A DNA stretch of 64,000 nt from Thermoproteaceae archaeon. Lineage in GTDB: Archaea; Thermoproteota; Thermoprotei; Thermoproteales; Thermoproteaceae. Location of the stretch: contig JAJHRB010000002.1 in NCBI GenBank assembly GCA_020833025.1, positions 1-64,000 of the forward strand, given 5' to 3'. This document shows, piece after piece, positions 44,379 to 52,627 of the stretch. Made by a program: the position numbers and the translations under genes. How positions within the stretch are numbered: position 1 is the stretch's first letter; the number at the start of each line of letters is the position of its first letter. A model generated the notes under the pieces. The model was not told the DNA's origin, made no database searches, and saw only the letters and a list, made by a program, of their open reading frames with translations.

Positions 44379-44829
44379 CGGGCGGGTGGTTAATGGGCGC
44401 CTCCCGCTACTCTCCACTTACTATATTATCTCCCGGGTTTCAAAGCGCTTGTACATATCCCCTGGCCGCCGCGGTAAACGCCAGTAGCCCCCTGGAGCGG
44501 CATACCCGTCTTATCTCGCGCCGCCACGAGAGTCCCCTCGTAGGGGCATCCGGGGGTGCACCACTCGGGCGGCGGCGTGTATTCGACCCTCTGCACACGC
44601 CGAGCCTCTGCGGAAGCTCGAAGACTAAGGCGGCCCTGAGCCACTTCGGCTCATGCCTCTATCCGCCGCGCTCATACCCTCATCCGCCTCGCCGCGTTCT
44701 CGACTCTCTCGACGACCGCTCCGGCCGCCTCCGCCAGGCAGATAAGCATTCCGTAACTCCCTGCTAGGTAGCAAGCCAGAGGGACGCTGCGGCCAGAACC
44801 CAAGGGCTCCCACCCGCGACAACCCTCCT

Positions 44830-45303
44830 GTTCCCCTCAAGGGATATCCAAAGCCCTCCTCGCCGCGGAGGCCGGGATAAGCGCCGTGTTTGTGATGGAC
44901 GCATGGCATGAAAATTACCTGTCGTTGGCGAAACGTTATCCTGTAAGTACGCGGGCGTCTCGACGGGTTACAGCGCTAGCATCTTCACCATAACGCTGAG
45001 GGAGCAGAAGGTGTATCTAGACGTGGGAGGGGATCCCGGCTACCCCTCTGGGCCGGTGGTGTTTGCCGCCGGCTTCTACGGCGATTACGCCGTGGCGAGG
45101 TATAAGGAGATGGAGATGAGCCCCATGTGTCCGCTCGGTTGCGAAACCGGCTACACAGCCGATGTGTATCTGGCGAGGCCCGTCTTTCAGAGCGACAGCA
45201 CAATCAAGCCGTTGTCGGCGCCGACTACACGCCAAACGACGCCGACGGGCTGAGCAGATTCTTCATAACAGCCAAACACATACTGGAGCTACTTAACCGC
45301 TAG
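44830..45303 (+). pseudogene. Broken hypothetical gene
   Basis: Frame pieces ISKALLAAEAGISAVFVMDA then WHENYLSLAKRYPV, next frame GVSTGYSASIFTITLREQKV and GFYGDYAVARYKEMEMSPMC, third frame GLSRFFITAKHILELLNR with stop at about 45301. The parts follow in order, so one gene with two frameshifts is likely. No family recognised. Confidence 0.5.
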
Positions 45304-45313
45304 ACATGACTAC

Positions 45314-45613
45314 TTGCTGTACCTAGACTCTTTCTACGTCGAGAAGAGCGTTAGCGGGATCGACATTTTCTCGGTGGGGATGCCGTGGCCTTTCGAGAGC
45401 TCCATAGCCGCAGACGGCAAGCTGACGGTGGGCATAGGGCAGGTACAACAGACGGTGTTGCTTGCCGTAGCCGAGGCCACATTGGATCCGGCCTATAAAT
45501 CTACAGACGACGTGGTGGGCCGGTACTATACGCCCGGCGTTGAGTTCAACGTGGAGAGCTACGACTCGCAAATCGCCTCGCCTCTCGTAGATGTGTATAC
45601 TGTGCCGCAGTAA
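45314..45613 (+). CDS. Hypothetical protein, possibly the tail of the broken gene upstream
   Basis: A 99-aa frame from TTG 45314: LLYLDSFYVEKSVSGIDIFS, KLTVGIGQVQQTVLLAVAEA and DVVGRYYTPGVEFNVESYDS. The composition is beta-rich and more A/T-rich than core genes. Spacing of 10 bases from the stop of the previous piece suggests it was once joined or cotranscribed. Confidence 0.4.
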   Translation: MLYLDSFYVEKSVSGIDIFSVGMPWPFESSIAADGKLTVGIGQVQQTVLLAVAEATLDPAYKSTDDVVGRYYTPGVEFNVESYDSQIASPLVDVYTVPQ

Positions 45614-45663
45614 TAAATCTATTTTTTCGCACTGACTTCCCCTGAGCGCAACATGGTTTTGCT

Positions 45664-47139
45664 ATGAGATTTCTCGCGAATGCGGCAGTGGTTGCTGTGT
45701 TTGCGGCTGTAGCGTTTGTCGCCGCGGCTGGGAGGGGGCCTGAGGGGGATGCCTACAGCTACGCGGCTCTGCACGTGACTCTTCATGGGAAGATCGCGGC
45801 GCTCTCTCATTACGACGTGCTGAAGACCACCGAGCCGCTGACCTGCTCGGACGGCGCCCGCAACTTCACGTGCCTCCTCATGAAGACAGACGTAAACCCC
45901 GTCTTAAACGAGCTGGGGAAAATAGGCGTGAGGCCTACAGCAACGCCCACTGCGCATAGGTGGGTCTTGGTGCTTGAATACAACTTTACAGAAGACGCCT
46001 GGCGCTGGCGCAACGTCACGGTGCTAAAAAGCTGGGAGCTCAGGTGGAACAACGAGACAGTATACCTCCTCCAGGCGCAAATTAAGAGGTCGCTGGGCGA
46101 AATGGTGAGGATAAACAGGGAGCTCTCAGAGACGTTTTTCGGGCGGCGGGAGCTGAAGAATATAACCGCCGTGGCTGTACACGCAGATAAAATTGCCGTA
46201 GGAACCTCTAACGGCACGGTAACCAACGGCAGAGGCAAGCCGGACCACAGGACAGTAGGGAGAATAAGGGAGCATATTAAGAGAAAATACGGCGACATGG
46301 TCGTTGAAGTATACTACACAACTGGAGCAAAGCCTCTAGTAGAAATGGCTGGAGATTACCCGGTCCTTACGGACTTTAACTCATTCGGGCAGTACAAGTA
46401 CGAGGGCGGCGCTGCGTGCACTCTCGGCTATCTTGGCTATCTCTACGGCGATCCTAACCTGCCGGCAGTAATCACCGCGTGGCACTGCTTCGGCTTCGTG
46501 GGTACGGACAGAACATCGCCTTACACGGCACGTATTTCCTTCATGACGCCAAAGTGCGTACTGTGCAGTATTACGGCTCCAAGCGATGGCTTCCTCAACC
46601 CAGGCCCATACTATTGGTGGGAATGGTACATTAAGCCCATGCTTTTTGTACAGTCCGACTCTGCGTTAATAGGAAAGGCTAATGATCCAAGCTATTTTGA
46701 GAGGCTGGGCCTGAAGTTCGGCTACATAAGGGGGGCTGACGGTAGTAGTGACCTGCCGATCATGTTACAACTGTCGAAGTACGATGTGAAAGAGGGGGAT
46801 TCCTTATGGATAAGACTGGGCCGTTCGGGCGTGGTGAGCAAAAATGTGGTAAACTCGCTTTGTGCCAGCTTTCTACCTCTACCTGATTTTATCCGGAGCA
46901 TCTTTGATCCTTCCGTGTATTACATACCCGCGTTGAGTTGCCACACCAGGCTGTCAGCCGGCACTTATGAACCCGTGCCAGGCGACTCCGGCTCGCCAGT
47001 CTATAGGCTCCGCATAGGTTCAGATTACAGGTATGCAGTAGTAGATGCCTACGGCGTTCTCTCTGCTGAGGAGTGGACTAAGGAGGTATACGTGGCTGAC
47101 ATAAGTTGGATTTACGTAAAGGTGTCATGGCTGGGTTAG
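45664..47139 (+). CDS. Secreted chymotrypsin-fold (S1-type) serine protease
   Basis: A 491-aa protein. Signal peptide: MRFLANAAVVAVFAAVAFVA. Residues about 25-230 look like a pro-region. The protease part has VITAWHC (catalytic His), VQSDSALIG (probable Asp) and VPGDSGSPVYRL (catalytic Ser in G-D-S-G-S-P), in the right order, as in streptogrisin-like enzymes. Several Cys may form disulfides. It would be exported and act outside the cell. The gene lies in an A/T-richer island between the two halves of split tRNA-Leu(TAG), among pseudogenes, so it was probably acquired. Confidence 0.8.
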   Translation: MRFLANAAVVAVFAAVAFVAAAGRGPEGDAYSYAALHVTLHGKIAALSHYDVLKTTEPLTCSDGARNFTCLLMKTDVNPVLNELGKIGVRPTATPTAHRWVLVLEYNFTEDAWRWRNVTVLKSWELRWNNETVYLLQAQIKRSLGEMVRINRELSETFFGRRELKNITAVAVHADKIAVGTSNGTVTNGRGKPDHRTVGRIREHIKRKYGDMVVEVYYTTGAKPLVEMAGDYPVLTDFNSFGQYKYEGGAACTLGYLGYLYGDPNLPAVITAWHCFGFVGTDRTSPYTARISFMTPKCVLCSITAPSDGFLNPGPYYWWEWYIKPMLFVQSDSALIGKANDPSYFERLGLKFGYIRGADGSSDLPIMLQLSKYDVKEGDSLWIRLGRSGVVSKNVVNSLCASFLPLPDFIRSIFDPSVYYIPALSCHTRLSAGTYEPVPGDSGSPVYRLRIGSDYRYAVVDAYGVLSAEEWTKEVYVADISWIYVKVSWLG

Positions 47140-47603
47140 TACGTGATTATAATACAAATATCTTTTTAAAATATTTTATCATTTCTTTAATATTATTTTA
47201 TGTAATAAATTTAATTTACATAAGGCATGCAACCACCAGCCCCCGCGTAATGGCGTGGTGTCTGTCTGCCACAATCTTTCTCCTACCTCCGTTGCTTTCG
47301 TTGCTTTTATTACGGCAACCTACTGCAGCCAGAGTTTACTTTCACCTTGCTGTAAATATTTCTGTACTTCTTCTCATGTCCAAAGTTTATTCATCATCTG
47401 GCATTTTTCTTATGAAATGCATAGAAGGTTATTGCGAGGAATTTCTAATAAAATGCATAGATATTAGAGTGGCGCCAGCATTAAGCACAGGCCTAGGCCT
47501 TCTGCTCGGCGCAGCTGCCATGCATAATTACGAGAGGAAAACCAGATATGCGTACTATGTAGCAATTATGCTGTGGATTGTTATTGTCGTTCTAACTTTC
47601 TAG
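47127..47603 (+). CDS. Small integral membrane protein next to the protease
   Basis: A 158-aa protein from ATG 47127, overlapping the protease end by 13 bases. Four hydrophobic segments: FLKYFIISLILFYVINLIYI, ATIFLLPPLLSLLLLRQ, VNISVLLLMSKVYS and YVAIMLWIVIVVLTF. It is far more A/T-rich than most of the window. Overlap suggests joint expression with the protease. Function unknown. Confidence 0.6.
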   Translation: MAGLVRDYNTNIFLKYFIISLILFYVINLIYIRHATTSPRVMAWCLSATIFLLPPLLSLLLLRQPTAARVYFHLAVNISVLLLMSKVYSSSGIFLMKCIEGYCEEFLIKCIDIRVAPALSTGLGLLLGAAAMHNYERKTRYAYYVAIMLWIVIVVLTF

Positions 47604-48300
47604 CTTTGTAGTTGCAATGGCTCTCTACAGAGGATATGTCAATCATCAACAAGCTCGCTGAGGCCGTGGAACGTGGGTCAATGCCTAAAGGTACGCAGTT
47701 TAGGCCTATAGATTTTTGACCTTCATAACATTATTTTGTTGATTCGGAGCAGGAAACGGAGTTTAAGACGGCGCCTCGTTGATTTGACATATTTGTTTAG
47801 CTGGGCTGTGGGCTGAGAAGCCACTTATAGCCGTGACGTCTATTTGGGTGCTTCTATGTGCATTTGGAGGGTTAGGTCTCTCGGGATCTGGGCTTGGTGG
47901 GTAGCAGTAAGGCAGCTTGCGGCAGGTTCCTCCGCCGCCGCGGCTATTATTCGCCGATCTGAAACCGGCGTCCAGAGCCGCTGTATACCGCCTCGCTGTT
48001 GATATGTACTGTCTCCACGGCATATGTAAGCTACTTAAGGAGATACTTGAAACATAGGGGAATCACAGTTAAAAAAATGCCAAGTCCCCCGCCGTCTTCA
48101 TCCCGTTGCTGCTTTTAAATTGTTACCCATAGAAGTTTTTGTGGTCCTTGCCATGATGCGGGTTCCCCGGCGTGGGCGGCCACGGCTCAGCTGGGCAGCC
48201 TAGCCATCTGCCGAGCTTATTCTCTGGACAGCCATGTACGACTTAGGCATTAATCGCGCTAATTGATTCGGCGGCCTTTATGATGCTTGTGAGGGGAAGT
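47604..48300. other. A/T-richer intergenic stretch with no clear gene
   Basis: Only short frames occur, for example MSIINKLAEAVERGSMPKGT at about 47640. Nothing has a family motif. The composition matches the island containing the protease. Confidence 0.4.
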
Positions 48301-48304
48301 GCTG

Positions 48305-48454
48305 ATGTTGTCAGAACGCCTGTTGATACAAGCCGCCAAAAAAGACGAGAGAATACGCAAAACTCTCACCCAATTCCTCGAAGAAAAACTAAAGACGGCG
48401 GAAGGCAAAAGAAAAGAAAGAATCATACACGCCCTGAACCAACTAAAAACTTAA
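48305..48454 (+). CDS. Small helical basic protein
   Basis: A 49-aa frame from ATG 48305: MLSERLLIQAAKKDERIRKT then LTQFLEEKLKTAEGKRKERI and ending HALNQLKT. It is one amphipathic helix by pattern, A/T-rich in codon use. It ends at the TATA box of the tRNA 3' half. It could be an antitoxin or relic; no partner is seen. Confidence 0.45.
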   Translation: MLSERLLIQAAKKDERIRKTLTQFLEEKLKTAEGKRKERIIHALNQLKT

Positions 48455-48457
48455 AAA
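48449..48457 (+). promoter_or_regulatory. TATA box of tRNA-Leu(TAG) 3' half
   Basis: ACTTAAAAA, about 25 bases before the leader that begins near 48480. It shows that the 3' half is a separate transcription unit. Confidence 0.65.
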
Positions 48458-48509
48458 CGTCACACTAGAAGAAAAACGCCCCAACCACCCGCCTGCCCGC
48501 CCAGAGGGG

Positions 48510-48568
48510 CAGGGTTTAGGTCCCTGTGGCGTAGGCCTGCGTGGGTTCAAATCCCACCCCCCGCACCA
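48510..48568 (+). tRNA. 3' half of split tRNA-Leu(TAG)
   Basis: Anticodon stem CAGGG/CCCTG with loop TTTAGGT (anticodon TAG at 48517-48519), long variable arm TGGCGTAGGCCTGC, T arm GTGGG-TTCAAAT-CCCAC, acceptor CCCCCGC (48558-48564), A73 and CCA. No acceptor 5' strand or D arm lies upstream; instead a leader (48483-48502) complementary to the trailer of the 5' half at 44350. Joined, the two halves give a complete tRNA-Leu with seven acceptor pairs. Confidence 0.9.
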
Positions 48569-48691
48569 CCCTCCTCCGGGCACTCCCTCCGCGGGTGGCA
48601 GCCCGGCACGTGAGGCGAAGTAGAGTGCCTTCAATTCTAGTGCCTCTCCGTGCGCGTGAAAGATTTTAAAAGCTGCCGCCACGTCTTAACG

Positions 48692-48842
48692 GCGGCGGTA
48701 GCTCAGCCTGGTTAGAGCACCCAGGGGCGCCGCCCCGTGTAGGAGTCTGGCCGCGGAGGCCGCGCGGCCGGGCGGTGCGGCTCATAACCGGGGGGACCCG
48801 GGTTCGGGGAGTGCCCGCCCAGAAATCCCGGCCGCCGCACCA
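48692..48842 (+). tRNA. tRNA with anticodon CAT, two introns
   Basis: Acceptor GCGGCGG (48692-48698) with CCGCCGC (48832-48838), A73 and CCA. The anticodon loop CTCATAA is at 48781-48787 with stem CCC+GG / CCGGG. A 56-nt intron splits the stem after position 29 (48723-48778). A second, 17-nt intron lies in the T loop (48806-48822), leaving TTC+AAAT. The stem lacks the three G-C pairs of initiator tRNA, so this is elongator Met or tRNA-Ile(CAT). TATA-like TTTTAAAAG is at 48664-48672. Confidence 0.9.
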
Positions 48843-49200
48843 CTCTCTCAGAGCATGGGTTACGCACAGCGTGCGGCAACTCCCCCTGTCTCGGCATTCC
48901 GCCTCTTGCCCTCCCTGTTAGACAGCCTCTCCTCCTCCCTGCGCCCCTTCTCCAGCTTCTCCATCTCCCTCCTCTGCCTCTCCAAGTGTTGTAGTACGGG
49001 TATCTGCGGGCCCGCCTCATCGCCTCGCCTCCTTCTTCACCAGCTTCTCCAGCTCCTTCACAGCTTTCAAAAGATCCGCAGCGGGGCCTGGGCCCTGCAT
49101 GGCGCGAGGGCTGCGTCCTTCACAACTTTCAAAAGATCCGCTGTTCGTGTAGTCGGGGCGCAGGTAAGCGCCGCCTTGTGGCGGGATTGCGTTTTAAAAG
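48843..49200. repeat. Degenerate coiled-coil remnants with a duplicated 26-bp segment
   Basis: On the minus strand short frames read ADLLKAVKELEKLVKKEARR (49097-49020 region) and HLERQRREMEKLEKGRREEE. A 26-bp segment (49054-49079) recurs at 49116-49141 with one mismatch, each encoding ADLLKAV/ADLLKVV. It looks like a tandem duplication in a decayed coiled-coil gene. Confidence 0.45.
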
Positions 49201-49261
49201 AATTCGTTACTGCGAGACTAGGATACTGCAGAAATCAGTCTTCTGTCTGTAGACAGAGAGA

Positions 49262-49446
49262 GTGAGCTTGTGCTTTTCCAGACGCCTTACGAGTCGGGGC
49301 GGCCTCACCCTGTGTTGATATACGGCAGGAGGAGAGTGGACAGGACATGGCTGGTTAAGAAGCTTCTGAGGGGGGGTCTTTACTTTTACGCCCAGAGGAG
49401 GTCTCTGCACGACGAGCTTTCTCGGGCCCTCCCGACCCGAGGGTAA
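49262..49446 (+). pseudogene. N-terminal fragment of an archaeal ATPase
   Basis: The frame reads ESELVLFQTPYESGRPHPVL then IYGRRRVDRTWLVKKLLRGG and LYFYAQRRSLHDELSRALPT. This is the start of the PF01637-type archaeal ATPases (P-loop normally G-R-R-R-V-G-K-T); here Gly-Lys has become Asp-Arg. The rest of the gene is missing. Confidence 0.55.
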
Positions 49447-49449
49447 TTG

Positions 49450-49840
49450 CTGTTGTTACGTATTGAGAGAGTATTCCGAGAGCCGCCCCTGGCAGCCAAC
49501 GGCGGCACGGCAGATGCACGTACAAGGGAGCACTGCGGCTAGGAAGGGCGCGGTCCTCTAATGTAGTATCGAAAGTTATTAAGTCTAGGCTTACCTAACC
49601 CTTACCAGTACCATGCAGAGGGCGGCAGAGATTTCTCTTTACTAAGTTCAACATGGTGCTCCGTGCACGGCGGTGGTGTACAAGGCGCTCTCCGTGGCGT
49701 TTAAGGCGTAGGACGGGGGCTGGCGACGGGCACAACGCCGTGAGGGGCAGGCCCGAGGTGCTTGAGCGGCAGACATGGCTGAATACGCTGGGGAGCTCTC
49801 CTACGCGCCAGGCGGCATCGCCGTAATCCCAGGCACAGTT
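49450..49840. other. Intergenic stretch with no supported gene
   Basis: Frames are short and broken. A piece MAEYAGELSYAPGGIAVIPG at about 49773-49840 precedes the fragment at 49848. No RNA gene is seen. Confidence 0.35.
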
Positions 49841-49847
49841 TAAACTG

Positions 49848-50141
49848 CCGGATCCGGTGGAGGGGTTGTTGAGGGAGCGGCCTGAATTAGGCGTCTTCGG
49901 CGTGGAGTGGGTTAGGGCGTGGATTCACGTGGGGGAGAGGCTGGTGGAGGTCGCTCGTGTGTCGCGGAGGCTCCCGCGGGCGGTCGGGGTAATCAAAAGC
50001 AAGCCCGTGGACTGCATCCACCCCTACACGCTGGGAGTGTTACGTGGCCGGGAGCGGATACGTGGGAATCCTCTAGTCTGCGCCCTCATGCTAGTCCGGG
50101 CTGTGCTACCGGGGCTCTCTGGCGGCGTTAATGCAGATTGA
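49848..50141 (+). pseudogene. Fragment of an unrecognised protein
   Basis: The frame LPDPVEGLLRERPELGVFGV, EWVRAWIHVGERLVEVARVS and RRLPRAVGVIKSKPVDCIHP looks protein-like. The phrase AVGVIK resembles the end of NurA nucleases, but the match is weak. No start signal is seen and the upstream frame is broken, so it is probably a fragment. Confidence 0.35.
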
Positions 50142-50148
50142 TTTTTCT

Positions 50149-50370
50149 TCACGTGACCCAGACGTTGGCCCTCCTCAGGTGCTCTACGAATTCCTCCAGC
50201 CCGAGCCCCGAGACTTTCTGGGAGAGACGGAGGTTTCCCGTCTCTATGAAGAGCTTGATTGCGGCTCTCACCCTCGGCGGCAGCGAGTTTATATAGTTCC
50301 AGTCTGCCTCCCTCCTTCTGAGCTCCCTGGCCTCCCTCTCGCGGTCGATCAGCTCCTGCAGTCTCTCCAC
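50149..50370 (-). CDS. Putative antitoxin B (duplicate)
   Basis: A 73-aa helical protein, MERLQELIDREREARELRRR then EADWNYINSLPPRVRAAIKL. It is a paralogue of the protein at 50852-51070, sharing REREARELRRREADWNYINS and a 71-bp identical DNA segment (50276-50346). It starts inside the 3' end of the PIN gene (22-base overlap). Being coupled to a PIN toxin, it is probably an antitoxin. Confidence 0.7.
   Translation of the reverse strand: MERLQELIDREREARELRRREADWNYINSLPPRVRAAIKLFIETGNLRLSQKVSGLGLEEFVEHLRRANVWVT
50276..50346 (-). repeat. 71-bp direct repeat, copy 1
   Basis: Identical over 71 bases to 50982-51052, in the same orientation. It codes for the conserved region of both antitoxin paralogues and flanks the PIN gene. 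Confidence 0.9.
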
Positions 50371-50852
50371 CTCTGGATATCTCTCTGTGGGAATTTATGT
50401 TTTGTCTCCTCCTGATACGTAAAAATCGCGTCGTCGGGAACCAGACCCCTGCTCCTAAGCTCCCATAACACTTCGTATGCCCTCCAAACCCTCGCGGTGG
50501 TGTAGAGGAACTGCGCGGCATACGCCGCGCCGTTTTCAGACAGCGCAATGTATCCTCTGTCCTCAGCCACCGCAATGCAGTAGGCTTCGGGAAAGTCGAG
50601 CCCGCGAGTGGGCCCGCGGCGGCTCAGCTCCACCAGCCTCAGGGCGCGGTCGCGGTACTCGGGCAGGAGGGGAAATAGGGACATGTCCCCGGAGGCTAGG
50701 CGGTCGGCTATCCACATGAGGGTCCTCTCGCTCTGCACCTCATTTAGCACGTCCTCCGGAATCCACACGACGCGGAACACGCGGAAGAGGAGATCCCTGT
50801 GCGAGAACCTCGCCCAGTCTACCAGGAACGAGGTGTCCGCGATGGCCTCCAT
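50349..50852 (-). CDS. PIN-domain toxin (VapC-like)
   Basis: A 167-aa protein starting MEAIADTSFLVDWARFSHRD with the first PIN Asp (A-D-T-S-F), then VLNEVQSERTLMWIADRL with the Glu and LDFPEAYCIAVAEDRGYIAL with the further acidic residues (E-A...D). PIN proteins are RNases. Its ATG overlaps the stop of antitoxin A (TAATG) and its end overlaps antitoxin B, so one operon holds antitoxin-toxin-antitoxin. Confidence 0.8.
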   Translation of the reverse strand: MEAIADTSFLVDWARFSHRDLLFRVFRVVWIPEDVLNEVQSERTLMWIADRLASGDMSLFPLLPEYRDRALRLVELSRRGPTRGLDFPEAYCIAVAEDRGYIALSENGAAYAAQFLYTTARVWRAYEVLWELRSRGLVPDDAIFTYQEETKHKFPQRDIQRWRDCRS

Positions 50853-51070
50853 TAATTCACGTGGGGTATTCCCGCCCTGATGCGCAGCTCGTTAAACTCC
50901 TCCACTCTAAGCCCCGCGATTTTGGCAGCCACGTAGAGGTCCCCGGTCTCTATGTAAAATACTAGTGCCGCCCTGAGCCTTGGCGGCAGCGAGTTTATAT
51001 AGTTCCAGTCTGCCTCCCTCCTTCTGAGCTCCCTGGCCTCCCTCTCGCGGTCTTTGAGGTGCTCCTCCAC
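50852..51070 (-). CDS. Putative antitoxin A
   Basis: A 72-aa helical protein, MEEHLKDREREARELRRREA then DWNYINSLPPRLRAALVFYI. It lies directly upstream of the PIN gene with a one-base TAATG overlap. A box CGTAAATAAG at 51084-51093 gives a leaderless start. No known antitoxin family is certain; role from context. Confidence 0.7.
   Translation of the reverse strand: MEEHLKDREREARELRRREADWNYINSLPPRLRAALVFYIETGDLYVAAKIAGLRVEEFNELRIRAGIPHVN
50982..51052 (-). repeat. 71-bp direct repeat, copy 2
   Basis: Identical to 50276-50346. The perfect identity with diverged flanks points to a recent duplication or gene conversion. Confidence 0.9.
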
Positions 51071-51301
51071 GGGAGTGTGCGGCCGCGTAAATAAGTGGAT
51101 GCGGAGCCATGGAGGGCCTCGGGGCGGCTGCCAATATCTTGAAAGCGCAATAATCGAGTGCGGATTGATGCGCGGGCTGCCGCATTTCGCGCAGCGGTGC
51201 TAGTGTGCGCTATGAGAGGCGGCACTCACTATACAAAATTAAAAATAATTAAAAATAATGATATTATGACATTTATATTGTCGCGGGCAAGCCGCCTTGA
51301 G

Positions 51302-52123
51302 ATGCAAAAAGTTCGCATTATTACAAAATCCCTGGGGGGAGAGCCTCTCATTACAGTTTACGCGCTGGAGGCGGGCGGCGCCGCCATTGTCATCGATCCC
51401 GGGCCCGCGTCGCTCCACTCGCCGCTGGAGGCAGACGCCGTGCTGTGCACGCACCTGCACCTCGATCACTGCGGGTCTGCCGGCTACTTCGGCGCGCCGG
51501 TTTACGCCCACGAGAGGTACGCGGCGCACCTGCTCGACCCGTCGAGACTGTATGAAGCCGCCAGGGCCGTGCTGGGGCGGTATGCAGAGGCGTGGGGTGC
51601 CCCGCCGCCGTGCAAGAACGCCGTCGGCGTGAGCGACGGCGCCAGGCTCTTCGGCGCGATCGACGTGCTGCACGCGCCCGGCCACGCCCCGCACCACGTC
51701 GCGTACTACTGGAGGGACGGCGGGGTCTTGTTTGTCGGCGACGGCGCCGGCGGGTACATCCCGGAGCTGGGCGCGGTAATTCCCGTGACGCCGCCGCCGT
51801 TCCGCTTAGACCTCTACCTGCAGTCCCTCGAGAGGATGAGGGCGGTCGGCGCTGGCGCCATCTGCTACTCGCACTATTCCTGTACGCGCGACGTCGAGCT
51901 CCTCGAGGCGCACCGGCAGCAGGTGAGGGCGTGGGCCGAGGTCCTGGGAGAGAGCCCTGACATATCGCTAGACGAGGCGTTCAAGCTCCTCGCGAGGGAG
52001 GATGAGAACGCCGCCAGAGTACTTGCAGCCGGCGGCATTTACGCCGACCTCTACCTGCGGGTCAGCGTGCTGGGGTTTCTTGACTACTTGCGGAGGGCCA
52101 AGCCGCCGCACGACTGCCTTTGA
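51302..52123 (+). CDS. MBL-fold metallo-hydrolase
   Basis: A 273-aa protein from ATG 51302. Metal ligands: LCTHLHLDHCGSAGYF (H-x-H-x-D-H), VLHAPGHAPHHVAYY, VLFVGDGAGG and AICYSHYSCTRD. The family covers glyoxalase II-like and other thioester hydrolases. A TATA-like CATTTATATTG at 51268-51278 lies about 25 bp upstream; a long A/T tract (51236-51262) precedes it. Confidence 0.85.
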   Translation: MQKVRIITKSLGGEPLITVYALEAGGAAIVIDPGPASLHSPLEADAVLCTHLHLDHCGSAGYFGAPVYAHERYAAHLLDPSRLYEAARAVLGRYAEAWGAPPPCKNAVGVSDGARLFGAIDVLHAPGHAPHHVAYYWRDGGVLFVGDGAGGYIPELGAVIPVTPPPFRLDLYLQSLERMRAVGAGAICYSHYSCTRDVELLEAHRQQVRAWAEVLGESPDISLDEAFKLLAREDENAARVLAAGGIYADLYLRVSVLGFLDYLRRAKPPHDCL

Positions 52124-52490
52124 GATCTCGCGCGCTCGCGTTTGGGAGGAAAAAGAATGGAGTCTTGCCTCGCCGCCCGCGCTTATCGGCGAGAATCACG
52201 AGCGCCGCCGCGGGCCGCCACCGCCACAGCCCACGCGATTGCGTGCAGGGCGTGGCCCGGCATTTCGTGTCTTCTGGCGCAGAGCCCCCTGATGCAGGAA
52301 TCCTGAAGGGGGCGTCAGTCCCCCGCCCCGCGCCCGCGGCGTTCCGTGTCTGCACCGAGGACGGGGCGCGGAGGCTCCTCCACTTCAGCGACGCGCTGAC
52401 GCGACTGCTGCAGGCTGACGGCCGCGCCTTGCAGCCTCCTCAGCGTTGAACTAAATGCCGGCCGGGCCTGGCGGAAGCCAGAAGTACGGA
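52124..52490. other. Intergenic stretch, no gene supported
   Basis: GC-rich with overlapping skewed frames; one + frame ends FRVCTEDGARRLLHFSDALT but has no start signal. It ends at the 3' end of tRNA-Cys. Confidence 0.35.
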
Positions 52491-52491
52491 C

Positions 52492-52603
52492 TGGAGCCCC
52501 GGCCGGGATTTCTGGGCGGGCACTCCCCGAACCCGGGACCTCCGCCCGCGAGGCGGCCTACGGGTCTGCAGCCCGCCGCTCTACCGGACTGAGCTACCGG
52601 GGC
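52492..52603 (-). tRNA. tRNA-Cys(GCA) with two non-canonical introns
   Basis: Acceptor GCCCCGG from 52603 with CCGGGGC, discriminator U and CCA (U73 is typical of tRNA-Cys). The anticodon loop is CTGCAGA, stem GCGGG/CCCGT. One 18-nt intron lies between stem and variable loop (52559-52542) and one 17-nt intron in the T loop (52528-52512), leaving TTC+AAAT. The T-loop intron is identical to that of the CAT tRNA at 48692. Confidence 0.93.
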
Positions 52604-52627
52604 TTGCGCGCCCTTGCGCGGCATCTT

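Noticed and set aside
44350-48568. One tRNA-Leu gene with a 4.1-kb intron
   Set aside because: The 3' part has its own TATA box about 25 bases before a leader complementary to the 5' trailer, and coding genes with their own signals lie between. Two transcripts joined in trans fit better.
49054-49141. Two 26-bp repeats as a tiny CRISPR array
   Set aside because: The repeats encode the same peptide in a coiled-coil remnant, differ from the CRISPR-type repeat at 18986, and only two copies exist.
52285-52325. Possible C/D box RNA around CCTGATGCAGG
   Set aside because: Only one box-like motif is present and C'/D' spacing is absent.
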